A DNA stretch of 64,000 bases. Source: Cryptomeria japonica. Its lineage: Eukaryota; Streptophyta; Pinopsida; Cupressales; Cupressaceae. Positions 48,568 to 58,415 of the stretch are shown here, in pieces. Below the pieces are notes generated by a model that did not search any database, had not been told where the DNA came from, and saw nothing but the letters and a program-made list of their open reading frames with translations. The translations under genes were made by a program, and so were the position numbers. Numbering within the stretch: position 1 is the stretch's first letter; the number at the start of each line of letters is the position of its first letter. Location: contig NC_081414.1 in assembly GCF_030272615.1 (NCBI RefSeq), forward strand, positions 341,670,717 through 341,734,716, written 5' to 3'.

Positions 48568-48656
48568 GGACCAGAGCGCCCAGCGCCCTAGTCCTTCAGG
48601 ACCAGGGCACCCAGTGCCCTGGTCCCCCAGGACCATGGCGCCCAGCGCCTTGGTCC
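48568..48656 (+). repeat. Three tandem 27-base hairpins in the J left LTR
   Basis: Units at 48568-48594, 48599-48625 and 48630-48656 are each an inverted repeat from GGACC to GGTCC or AGTCC around a CCCAG-type centre. They are separated by TTCA and CCCA, a 31-base period. The middle unit has perfect 11-base arms. Confidence 0.93.
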
Positions 48657-48779
48657 CTGGCCCTATTTTGGGCCCGGTCTCCTATGGGACTTCGGGTCTT
48701 TTTGTTTGCAAATTGGAAAATATCATTTCCTGGTCGGCCTAAGGTTGGGAAAATCAGTCTATCAGCCCTAATTGACAAG

Positions 48780-48787
48780 TATATAAA
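48780..48787 (+). promoter_or_regulatory. Putative TATA box of the J left LTR
   Basis: TATATAAA, conserved in the right LTR at 55373-55380, about 125 bases downstream of the hairpins. It would set the transcription start of J. Confidence 0.6.
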
Positions 48788-49653
48788 CTACATCTTCCTC
48801 TCTCATTTGGATGGATGGAAAAAAGGTAGAAACAACATTCAAACATTCAAGCATTCAAGCATTACTTCATGCAATTGATCATTCTAAGTCTCCATTCAAG
48901 GCTAAGTGTTGCATTCAAGACAAGGATTCAACCATTGAAGAGGAGATCACATACTACAACTTACAACATACAACATACAACAACATCTATACCTTCGCAC
49001 ATAAGGATACAAACATCCTTACAACAAGGTATTAGTACTTGTTTTACATTACAGACATTTACATTTACAACATTTCTCATTTCTTGGTTAATTCTGAAAC
49101 CGGGGTTTGACCTAAGGGAAAACCCCTAATCCCTAACCCCCCAATCGTCTTCACTTTTCTGTGTGTAGGTTGCAGGTACGCGGCTGAAATTGAAGATCTG
49201 GAATCCTTGTGCAGAGACGAACAGATCCCCCTTCGTTTCGCGGATTTTTTGGAGGACCGTGTGCACGCCGAGCACCATCGTCCTGTCAAATTTTGCTCAA
49301 ATTTGCAGGACAGCGCTATATCGATGTTTTACTGCTAATTCCAGGTCCGCAGCTTCATCCTATATCCCTAACTCAGTTTATAAGCAAATCTTTCTCACTT
49401 TCTATGCATTCCTAGCTTAATTCTCTTATCAACATTCTTTACAAAAGAGGGTAGCCTTGCTGTCTTAACCCTTGAAACTCATTTAGAATCCAATCTTGCC
49501 TTGTGTGAGATTGGATCTTGTGGGTTTCAACCCCTCTTTTGAATGTAAAGTCTCCCCTAAGTGAAAACCATCAACCCTAGTAACCTCCCTTCTCTCTCCT
49601 TGGAGTTGGAAGAGGGAAGAGCAACTAGGGTTTGATCGATTTTCCGCTTTACA

Positions 49654-50834
49654 TTTTGGTGAACCCGACATGAACATCCTTTCTGATTATTCATGGTTAG
49701 ATCTAAAAATTGGATTCCTTAATTGCATTTCCATGTTTGATCTTTTGCAAATTTTAGAGGTTAATTGCATAAAAAACCCTAAATTTTCTTTTTGAAAATT
49801 GAGCTTGCGAAATGTTTAATTGTTAATGTTTATTTTAGATCTACCCTTCTATTACAAATTATCAATTCATATCTGTGCTTTAATTTTGAAAATTAAGTGG
49901 TTAAGTGTCAAAACCCTAATTTTTGAAACCCTCTTGATTCAACCTTTGTTCGACAATTTCACTGATCAAAACATCTCCAAATCAGCTGTAACTTTGGATT
50001 CCGCAATAAAATCACAATATCTTTCATCCCTGAAAATTTGGAAAAAAGTTGCGAGGACCGTGTGCACTCCGAGTGCCATCGTCCCCAACATTTTTTCTGA
50101 AATTTCGGGAGCTTGATCTTACTGTATTTTTCTGCTAAAATCCAGAATTTTGGCTGATTTTATCAATTATAACACTTTCAAAATTACAGTCAAAGTTGGT
50201 CTTGTGATTGCTTGGATTAAGGCTCCTAATCGTTCAAAAATCATTGAAATTGAAATTTTATGTCAAAATTGTGTTCTTACTGTCCTAAATCTGAAAAGTG
50301 TGTTTGCATTCATTCGAAATTTCAGTGCTTTATTCAAATTCTTGCAATTTGTGACTTTTGAAATTAAGTGCTTAATTACAACAACTTTGATTTCCGCTTT
50401 CAAAATTGAATTTTGCGTGAAATTGAGTCAACTTTTGAATTTCAAAACTTGCATTGCTTTTGGTATTCCCTCTAAAATCATAAAATTCAAAATTTCAGTT
50501 TCCCTCTCTTTTTCAAAATTCAAATTTTGCATTTTTCGACAATCTTGGTAGGGTTCAATTTTGAGATTGCAACTTTAATTTGGCCTATCTACAGATCGTA
50601 AAATCACTCAATTTTTTCAGATTAGCTCTAAAATCATCATAACTTTCATCCCTGCAAATTTTGAAAAAAGTTGCGAGGACTGTGTGCACTCCGAGCGCTA
50701 CGATCCCTGACATTTTTTCCGAAATTTCGGGAGACTGTTGTGATTGCATTTAACAGCTTAAATCTAGAAGATTGGCTGATTTTACTGAAATTTGCTACCT
50801 CTAAAAATCAAAATCTTCTCTCCCTCTCTAGTGC
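49654..50834 (+). repeat. Element J leader with repeated blocks
   Basis: Starts TTTTGGTGAACCCGACATG; the TGG at its start could be the primer site, but I cannot name the tRNA. Two blocks near 50050 and 50670 read GCGAGGAC.GTGTGCACTCCGAG, matching a third inside the LTR near 49250. The AGTGGTTA/AAACCCTAATTTT motif occurs near 49745 and 49890. No ORF above 135 codons and none of known type. Confidence 0.7.
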
Positions 50835-53357
50835 ATGAGTTTTACAACAATAAGCCCTACTTACACTATTCCTATTAGACGAAGCCTTAGAATTAAGTCC
50901 TTCCAAGGTTTAATTACTGAGGAGATGGAACCTAATTTGAATAGCCTTTTTAACGAGGACATGGGTAATTCCTCTAATCCTCCTAATGATGAAGAAGCTC
51001 TCCATGAGGTTTCTGTAGAACAACTTTTGAAATTGGATAATCAATTTGACGATTTTCGACAATGGATGTCTCAAGAATACCCCGATAGTCAAGCTCTTCC
51101 TTTAATTGAGGGTCTAAAATGTATGCTTCAAAGTGATAAGAATGGAATTGATATTTTGCGTGGTATTGCACACATTGTGGATTCGAATGTGATGCCTATA
51201 AAGAGTTGTGCTGAAACTTTAGGTTATACACAACCTCCTACTCAAGTCAATCATTCTATTCCTTTGACAACTTCTATTGCTAGCATACCTACCTTTACAT
51301 CAAATATAATGACTACTTCAATACAAGACATTCCTCCTATGATCACCAGTCATGGGGGCAATCCTTCTTCTTCAATTAACCCTCTTCCTTCATTTAATCC
51401 GACTTCTTCATTCATTCCTTCAATGAGTGTTCCTATTACATCTCCACAAATGAACATGACGCAAGGGGGCAATTCGTTTAATCATTTCATTCCTCCTTGT
51501 AGTGTTCCTCTTGTCCAATCCTCTCCTATGACTAACTATCATAGTGTCCCGCCACCTTACTCTTTACCTTCTTTCAATAACACAACACCTCCATCTCAAT
51601 CTAACACATCTAATATGAATTCTTCGACTGAAGCGACCATTAACAATCTTGCACAAACTGTCTCTTCTTTACAGCAACAAATTGCCTCTATGAATCAATC
51701 TAAGTTTAGTGTGCCCACATTTGATGTTGCGAGCCGACTTTCTCTTGACATTGTTCGAGCTATCCCTCCTAAACATGTTGAAATCCCACATTTGGAACTT
51801 TATAATAGTAAAGGTGATCCTCTAACACATGTTAAGACTTTTCAAACAATATGTACCGATTTTGCTTATGACCAAAGGTTGCTTGCAAAACTGTTTACTA
51901 GAACATTAAGAGATAAAGCCCTACAATGGTATTGCTCGTTGCCTTCTTATTCTATTACTTCTTTTGAACAACTTGCAAATGCTTTCATTCAACAATTTCG
52001 AAACAATATAAGTCCTAAAGTTACTTTGATTGATTTAATGCATTGTAAACAAGGTGTTAAAGAAAAAGTGACTGATTTCATTGGTAGATATAAGCATTTG
52101 TATGCTCAAATTTCTTTTCCAGTGCCTAACAATGATATTCAAAGAATCTTTATTTCTAATTTACAAAAAGATATTCAAGACAAACTTCTATTTTCTGAGT
52201 TTACTTCTTTAAAACAATTGTGTGCAACTCTTCACAATTATCAATTGACTGTGAGTCAAATGGAACAATCACATCCTATGGCTCCGAGTGATAAGGGTGA
52301 TAGCAGTCAACAACCATTTGGGAAGTTTAAACCAAACAGAGATTCCATCAAATTCAATGAAAACATCATCAACAACAATGTGAATGCAGCATCAGGTGTG
52401 CCTCCTATTTCTAAGTTTTTCAAGAAAGAAAGAAAGTATACTCCTTTGAATGAATTATTGCATAGTATTATGAATAAGTTATTGGAACAAAATGTGCTTA
52501 CTCTTCCTCCTGTAAGGCAAATTGATCCTACAAAGATAAATTCACCTTATTTTGATAACAAATCTTTTTGTCAATTTCATCGTCAACCTGGGCATGATAC
52601 TGAAAAATGTTTTGCTTTAAAGGGTAAAATTCAAGATTTGATTGATAATAATACTATCTCTGTTTCTGGAGTGAATGATAAAGGCAACACATCTGTAGCT
52701 CCTCCTAACCAAAATCTTCAGATTTTTACTGATCCATTACCTTCTCATACCTCTAAAGCGATTGAGACTAATGATTCCTCTCTCTCATCTGATGGTCTTG
52801 TGTCTATGACTCCGAATGTGATTAACTTTGTAGAGCAGCAAGAAAACCCTAAAGAACCTTCCATCACATTTGATTCTAGTGAAACTATCAGGGCACCTGA
52901 TGGTCCTTTATACATAGTTGCAAAAGTCAAGAATACACCTTGCCGTGGAGTGCTTATTGATCCTTCGTGCATGGTTAATGTTATTACTGAAGAATTTCTT
53001 TTTACTTTGCAATTGAATCAAGTGATCTATGACAAAACAGATGTGATTGTGAAATTATTTGATGCATTTTCTTCTCCTGCAATTGGTTCTATTACTTTAC
53101 CTATTGAAGTTCATAACAAATCCCTTGATGTGAACTTTGCTATTATTCCTTCATCTGAACAATTTCATGTGAAGCTTGGCTATCCTTGGCTATCTTCCAT
53201 GAAAGCTATTGCTTCTCCTATTCACAAATGTTTGAAATTTCCCCATAATGGTGAAGTTGTTACTGTCAATCATAGTCTCTTTAAACCAGCTGAAAGAACT
53301 TTTAGCATTCCTATTGATTACTTTTGGCCTAAACAATTCCAATCTCTTCCTCCATGA
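50835..53357 (+). CDS. Element J ORF1: gag with protease-like domain, intact, 840 codons
   Basis: ATG 50835 to TGA 53355-53357, without interruption. Residues 1-130 are acidic. About 130-290 is Pro, Ser, Thr and Asn-rich and low in complexity. About 330-490 is a retrotransposon gag core (DPLTHVKTFQTIC, ALQWYCSLPSYSITSFEQL, FIQQF). A zinc-binding motif follows at about 580 (CQFHRQPGHDTEKC), of the CX2HX4HX4C type seen in Tat-type gags. The region around 700 resembles an aspartic protease: LIDPSCMVNVI has the place and shape of the usual LIDSGASVNVI, but reads Asp-Pro-Ser, and a GYPWLSSMKAI block follows as in such proteases. Whether it cleaves is doubtful. It is the only sizeable uninterrupted coding frame in the window, so J may be a recent copy or under constraint. 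Confidence 0.9.
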   Translation: MSFTTISPTYTIPIRRSLRIKSFQGLITEEMEPNLNSLFNEDMGNSSNPPNDEEALHEVSVEQLLKLDNQFDDFRQWMSQEYPDSQALPLIEGLKCMLQSDKNGIDILRGIAHIVDSNVMPIKSCAETLGYTQPPTQVNHSIPLTTSIASIPTFTSNIMTTSIQDIPPMITSHGGNPSSSINPLPSFNPTSSFIPSMSVPITSPQMNMTQGGNSFNHFIPPCSVPLVQSSPMTNYHSVPPPYSLPSFNNTTPPSQSNTSNMNSSTEATINNLAQTVSSLQQQIASMNQSKFSVPTFDVASRLSLDIVRAIPPKHVEIPHLELYNSKGDPLTHVKTFQTICTDFAYDQRLLAKLFTRTLRDKALQWYCSLPSYSITSFEQLANAFIQQFRNNISPKVTLIDLMHCKQGVKEKVTDFIGRYKHLYAQISFPVPNNDIQRIFISNLQKDIQDKLLFSEFTSLKQLCATLHNYQLTVSQMEQSHPMAPSDKGDSSQQPFGKFKPNRDSIKFNENIINNNVNAASGVPPISKFFKKERKYTPLNELLHSIMNKLLEQNVLTLPPVRQIDPTKINSPYFDNKSFCQFHRQPGHDTEKCFALKGKIQDLIDNNTISVSGVNDKGNTSVAPPNQNLQIFTDPLPSHTSKAIETNDSSLSSDGLVSMTPNVINFVEQQENPKEPSITFDSSETIRAPDGPLYIVAKVKNTPCRGVLIDPSCMVNVITEEFLFTLQLNQVIYDKTDVIVKLFDAFSSPAIGSITLPIEVHNKSLDVNFAIIPSSEQFHVKLGYPWLSSMKAIASPIHKCLKFPHNGEVVTVNHSLFKPAERTFSIPIDYFWPKQFQSLPP

Positions 53358-53399
53358 AGTGATCATCTTTTCAAATCTTATCAAAAGTGAAAAATAGAT

Positions 53400-54260
53400 A
53401 TGATCTTATCTCTAAGTGAACCTAGAACACCTAAACTTGATATTCCTATCATTCTTGAGAAGGAAGTTCTTCCTTTGAAAGATAAAACTAATGTCTTTCC
53501 TCAAGAAGATTCCCAACCCATCCCTATGGATGTAACTATGTCTATGCCTAAAAAGCTTCCTAAAAGCAGACCTATACCTCCTCGTCATGATGGACTTGGT
53601 CTTCTTCCTAAACAAAACATTCCTCCTTTATATGGAGCAGTGCCTCCTCCTTCCTTTTATAGAGAGAAGAGACCTTCTTCTTCTCCTATTATCCAACCTA
53701 AGAGACCACAACCTAAACACCCAAGTGATAAGGATGAGAACATTCCTCCTCCTCAATCTTCTTCACTTCCTACTAAGACTAGACGAAATTGTTCTGCACG
53801 TGAACGCCGATGAAAGTGTCGTCTTAGAGCTCAAGCAGCTGCTTCTCAAACTTTACAATCTCCAAAAACACCTTCAACAAGCATTATTCCATTTTCTCCA
53901 AAATCTCCTAAACATAAGACGCATGATGGTCTTGATCCTGTGCGAGTTAAAGATCCTATTTTTATAAATCTTGATGATGATATAGATGAAAATGTTATTC
54001 ATGATGAAAATGTTACTCCTCTTGCTTCTGATAGTGAATATGAACTTGTTGATATTGATAACCATTTATCTAACGAATTTTTTAAAGCACTTATCCTAGC
54101 TCCTAGACAAGAACAACGTGGCTTGGAACATGAACATAGCCCTTGTTTGGATCTTGTGATAGCTCCATCTGCTGTGTTGGATGTTCCTCCTCTAGCGTGT
54201 TCCCTGCCTTCCCAAAACATTGATCAGCAAGATCGGGAGGTATATGACGTGCTAGACTAG
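53400..54260 (+). pseudogene. Element J ORF2: Pro-rich basic to acidic protein, one stop
   Basis: Starts ATG 53400, 42 bases after ORF1 and in the same frame, and runs to TAG 54258-54260. The only break is TGA 53811-53813 inside an Arg-rich run (RRNCSARERR), which fits CGA to TGA. The first ~130 residues are Pro, Lys and Ser-rich, then the basic run, then an acidic part (FINLDDDIDENV). There are no catalytic motifs. It may be a decayed pol-linker, since similar Arg-rich ends occur between protease and reverse transcriptase in gypsy elements, or a separate small protein. The shared frame with ORF1 suggests that a single longer polyprotein once existed. Confidence 0.6.
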
Positions 54261-54988
54261 TTACATTAGCATAGCAGATTCTCTCCTCCTCTCTTTTGTT
54301 ACTTCTTCTATGTGTTATTCTCATTCTTCTATTTGTTGTCCTTAGTGTTGTCTACTTGAGGATGATGCAAAGCATTGAGATCTCTTTTAGTCTCTCTCAT
54401 GTTGACTCAAAAGACATGTGTTCCCTTCTTCTAGGTGACCTTCCTTGATTGGGGAATGAAGAACAATTATGCATACATACATGAATTATCATACAGCATA
54501 CTGACCCCAAGGAAAGTGAAGTCACCTCGTGCTTTGTGTTTTGTGTCTATTATCCTTGGGTTTATCTCACACTTGGGGGCTAAATCTTTGTGATAACGTG
54601 CTCCTTTCCTTTCTCATTTCTTATGTGTATCACTACGTTAAAACAATCACCCCCGTTGAGACGTGTGCGATCGCTTTAACATAGGGGGGCATACACCCTG
54701 TCTATCCCTTCAAGAATACTTGAAAATTTCTTGGCGAACTTAGCTTTGCCTTGAAAATTTTTGGTATTTCTTTTGCATGACTCATAGTGAGGGAACCTTA
54801 CTACTGACAGTCATGGTTCTCCCTCGTGATCTTCCCTTTTACTTTGTCAATCGAAGTCATAAGATCCTTAGTCCACTAGGGGCTTGGTGTGTCTTGCCTC
54901 CTTGACGTGGTAAAAGTCTTTCAATGTTGTTTCCTTGTACTTTACCGGAAGTATGAGCATACATACTCCCGCTAAAGTGGGGGCTAAA
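54261..54988 (+). other. Element J 3' non-coding region with two GGGGGCTAAAT tracts
   Basis: No ORF of note. The tract AAAGTGGGGGCTAAA (54974-54988) adjoins the right LTR and is the likely plus-strand primer. A near copy, CTTGGGGGCTAAAT, lies at about 54572-54585. Confidence 0.75.
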
Positions 54989-56247
54989 TGTAGCATCCTA
55001 AAATTGTGACACTTGCAATTTCGACTGCATTTGGGTCTTCACAATGGCGACGCAACACTGAACCTGAATGGAGACCCCAAAACTTATCCACGACACCAAA
55101 AACTGCATTTTCTTGCACCCTGTCCTGATCCTCCTTTGTACCCTGCTATCCCGGGAGGTGGGACCAAAGCGCCCAGTGCCCTGGTCCTTCAGGACCAGGG
55201 CACCCAGTGCCCTGGTCCCCCAGGACCATGGCGCCCAGTGCCCTGGTCCCTAGCCCTATTTTGGGCCCGGTCTCCTATGGGACTTCGGGTCTTTTTGTTT
55301 GCAAATTGGAAAATATCATTTCTTGGTCGGCCTAAGGTCGGGAAAATCAGTCTATCAGCCCTAATTGACAAGTATATAAACTACATCTTCTTCTCTCATT
55401 TGGATGGATGGAAAAAAGGTAGAAACAACATTCAAACATTCAAGCATTCAAGCATTCAAGCATTCCTTCAAGCAATTGATCATTCTAAGTCTCCATTCAA
55501 GGCTAAGTGTTGCATTCAAGACAAGGATTCAACCATTGAAGAGGAGATCACATACTACAACATACAACATACAACAACATCTATACCTTCGCACATAAGG
55601 ATACAAACATCCTTACAACAAGGTATTAGTACTTGTTTTACATTACAGACATTTACATTTACAGCATTTCTCTTTTCTTGGTTAATTCTGAAACCGGGGT
55701 TTGACCTAAGGGCAAACCCCTAATCCCTAACCCCCCAATCATCTTTGCTTTTCTGTGTGTAGGTTGCAGGTACGCGGCTGAAATTGAAGATCTGGAATCC
55801 TTGTGCAGAGACGAACAGATCCCCCTTCATTTCGCAGATTTTTTGGAGGACCGTGTGCATGCCGAGCGCCATCGTCCTATCAACTTTTGCTCAAATTTGC
55901 AGGACAGCGCCGTATCGACGTTTTACTGCTAATTCCAGGTCCGCAGCTTCATCCTATATCCCTAACTCGGTTTATAAGCGAATCTTTCTCACTTTCTATG
56001 CATTCCTAGCTTAATTCTCTTATCAACATTCTTTACAAAAGAGGGTAGCCTTGCTGTCTTAACCATTGAAACTCATTTAGAATCCAATCTTTCCTTGTGT
56101 GGGATTGGATCTTGTGGGTTTCAACCCCTCTTTTGAATGTAAAGTCTCCCCTAAGTGAAAACCGTCAACCTTAGTAACCTCCCTTCTCTCTCCTTGGAGT
56201 TGGAAGAGGGGAGAGCAACTAGGGTTCGATCGATTTTCCGCTTTACA
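54989..56247 (+). repeat. Element J right LTR
   Basis: 1259 bases ending GCTTTACA, followed by TCAGG. It has one more CATTCAAG unit than the left LTR (near 55437-55470) and lacks a short ACAAC-type repeat the left one has. Confidence 0.96.
55161..55249 (+). repeat. Three tandem 27-base hairpins in the J right LTR
   Basis: Units at 55161-55187, 55192-55218 and 55223-55249 with the same spacers as in the left LTR. Confidence 0.93.
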
Positions 56248-56252
56248 TCAGG

Positions 56253-57274
56253 TTGCTTCGGTCTATTAGTGTAGGCTCTCTTGATTTAGTCAACTTTGCT
56301 TGTGTCAAGCTTGTCTTCCTCATCGGGCATCGGGATGACCAAAAATGCATCTCCTTGACAATTTATGTTATCCCGATGAGTCTTGTTTCCTTTCTTGCTT
56401 GGTATCGCTTTATCAAAGAAAGTCTCTCTGATAAGGTTGCCTTCTCCACTTAGTCCATCGAGTATCAAGGTAACATTAATTAGGACCTCCTAATAACCCA
56501 ATGTCACTGCTACGAATAGATCACCTCACTGGTTATCGACAAGAGTTCCACCGATAACCCCATTGGGTATCAGGATAACATTTTCTCCTCCTTGTCGATA
56601 GTGTATATTACTTTGATGACTCTGACTTCATCGTCATAACTTGCCCTAATGGATCTCCACTTAGTTACACTTTTTCTTGCCACTCTCACCTTAGGAAACA
56701 CTATTGGCATGAGTTACTCTGATCAACCTACTCCTATCTCTTTGGGCGATCTCATAGAGATGACTTATGTCGATAAGAAAAATTTTGCTTTTTTTGTAAA
56801 AGAAGGCCCTCCTTATGGATGTAACTTTTAACAATCATACTGAAGGGTTTCTCCCACACCACTTACCTCTTTGAACAAGCCCATAACCCTACTTTATGCT
56901 GACCTTCCACAAAGTATTCTTGCAATGAGTCTAATGGTGAAGATGAGGATTGTCGGAATGCCATCATACTCAACACTTCCCTTGAATATGCCCAAGTGAT
57001 GCCCTTTTATGAAGACACTGCAACACATCACCTGCACATACAATCCAGCAATAAGTTCTCCTATTATGAAACTATATGCAAAAGCATCCATATATAGTAC
57101 AAAAATATTTTGTAAAAATATGTGCTAACAGTGGCTCTTTCTGGGGATGTATGTTCTTTTTAGGGACATAGAAAGATCTCAGCTATCTCTAGAAAGAAGA
57201 CCAAAATAGAAAATTGAAAACACATAACAAAAAAAAGAAAACTATAGTACTATGATACAATAAATATTCCCTGA
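56253..57274 (-). repeat. Element F spacer after integrase, degenerate motif array (right of J)
   Basis: Up to about 56660 it repeats words such as CATCGGGATGACC, TATCCCGATGAG, ATCAGGATAAC and CCGATAACC, as does 47800-48390. From about 56660 to 57274 there is no clear repeat and no gene. Confidence 0.6.
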
Positions 57275-58415
57275 TTATGAAGAGAAGAAATGCTTAAGGT
57301 ATTGAGCATGGACTGGAAACTCCAACACTTCGCAATCAATATCCTGCAAGTAATATGAATTTTCTCCACTTTTTTCCAAGATGATATAGGCTCCTAGCCA
57401 GAGCGCATCAAATTTTCCATGTTTTCCTTTGTCTTGTTCTTTGGCATTCCATTTAAGTACCCATTCTCCTTCTTCAAATATTCTATCACAAGCCCTTTTA
57501 TCATGTAAAGCCTTAACCATTTGTTGCCTATGAATGTTTCTTTCCCAAGCCTCTTTTCTACACTCATCCAACTCAGACAATGCCATCAACCTATCCCCCA
57601 TGAAGTTTACTTCTTCTGAACACTCTTTCATAACAAATTTATAAACTGGAAGCAAATTATTCAAGGGTAATCTTGCTTCTTTTCCATATACAAGCTCATA
57701 TGGGGCAAAACCTGTGGACTTCTTGACTATCACTCTGTTAGCCCATACTGCTAAGATCAATTTTAAATCCCAAGCTCTTTTATTATCACCCAACATCCTT
57801 CTAATAATTTTCAACAAGTTCTTATTGCTCGATTCTGCTTGTCCATTTCCTTGGAGATGGTAAGGTGATGAATAGGACAGAGTGATGCCATAATTTTCAC
57901 AGAAATCAGAGAACTCCTTGGATCTAAAACACATCCCATTGTCTACCACAATCTTCCGAGGTACTCCAAATCTGGTCAGAATGTTTTCTAAGAGAAACTT
58001 TGTCACCACTTTTCTTGTAGCCTGTCTTGTGGGAATGGCTTCAACCCACTTAGTAAAATAATCAGTAGCCACCAAAATCCATTTATGCCCACCACAAGAT
58101 TTGTTTACTATTTCACCTATGAAGTCAATACCCCACATCTGGAATGGTTCTTCTATATGCATGGGTCTAGGAGGAATAGCTCCATTATACTTGAGCTTCC
58201 TTGAAAACTTTTGACAAGCTTCACATTTTCTGATATAAGTATGACAATCCTTGAGAACTTGAGGCCAATAATAACCGGCATTAAGAAATTTTATGAGCAC
58301 TAGTTTTGGCTAAGAAGTGGCCTCCACATACACCTCCATGTAAGTCTTTTAAAACAACATATGCTTGACACTCATCTAGGCACAATAAGAGAATACCATC
58401 TCTATTTTTCTAGTA
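57275..58415 (-). pseudogene. Element F integrase
   Basis: Read on the minus strand, the zinc region shows GGVCGGHFLAKTSAH, then after one extra A in an A-run (near 58290) LNAGYYWP and CEACQKF, completing HHCC. The core has WGIDFIGEI, VVDNGMCFRS and NGQAESSNK, so all three catalytic acidic residues of the D-D-E triad are present. The frame from 58300 to the stop at 57275-57277 is free of stops for 341 codons and ends HAQYLKHFFSS. A stop near 58408 (probably Trp to TAG) lies just before the zinc region. It would join the cDNA ends to host DNA. The zinc region is out of frame with the core, so the full protein is not made. Confidence 0.93.

Larger units (their letters stand above)
48396..49653 (+). 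repeat. Element J left LTR
   Basis: Aligns with 54989-56247. By eye, 13 differences occur in the first ~280 bases, 12 of them transitions. It carries a triple hairpin at 48568-48656, a TATATAAA at 48780-48787 and CATTCAAG repeats near 48836. Confidence 0.96.
48396..56247 (+). mobile_element. Element J: gag-protease-only LTR retrotransposon (TR-GAG-like), non-autonomous
   Basis: LTRs of 1258 and 1259 bases start TGTAGCATCC and end GCTTTACA, with an exact TCAGG duplication. The interior is a 1.18 kb leader, an intact 840-codon gag and protease-like ORF, a second smaller ORF in the same frame, a non-coding stretch and a purine tract. There is no reverse transcriptase, RNase H or integrase. Elements with LTRs and only gag are known in plants as TR-GAG. 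The gag ORF is free of stops, unlike the copia elements in this window. Confidence 0.93.

Noticed and set aside
55013-55723. A 236-codon plus-strand ORF over the hairpins and TATA region of the J right LTR
   Set aside because: It lies wholly in the LTR, the left LTR copy is cut at 152 codons by small changes, and its composition simply reflects the GC-rich repeat. I take it as a chance frame.
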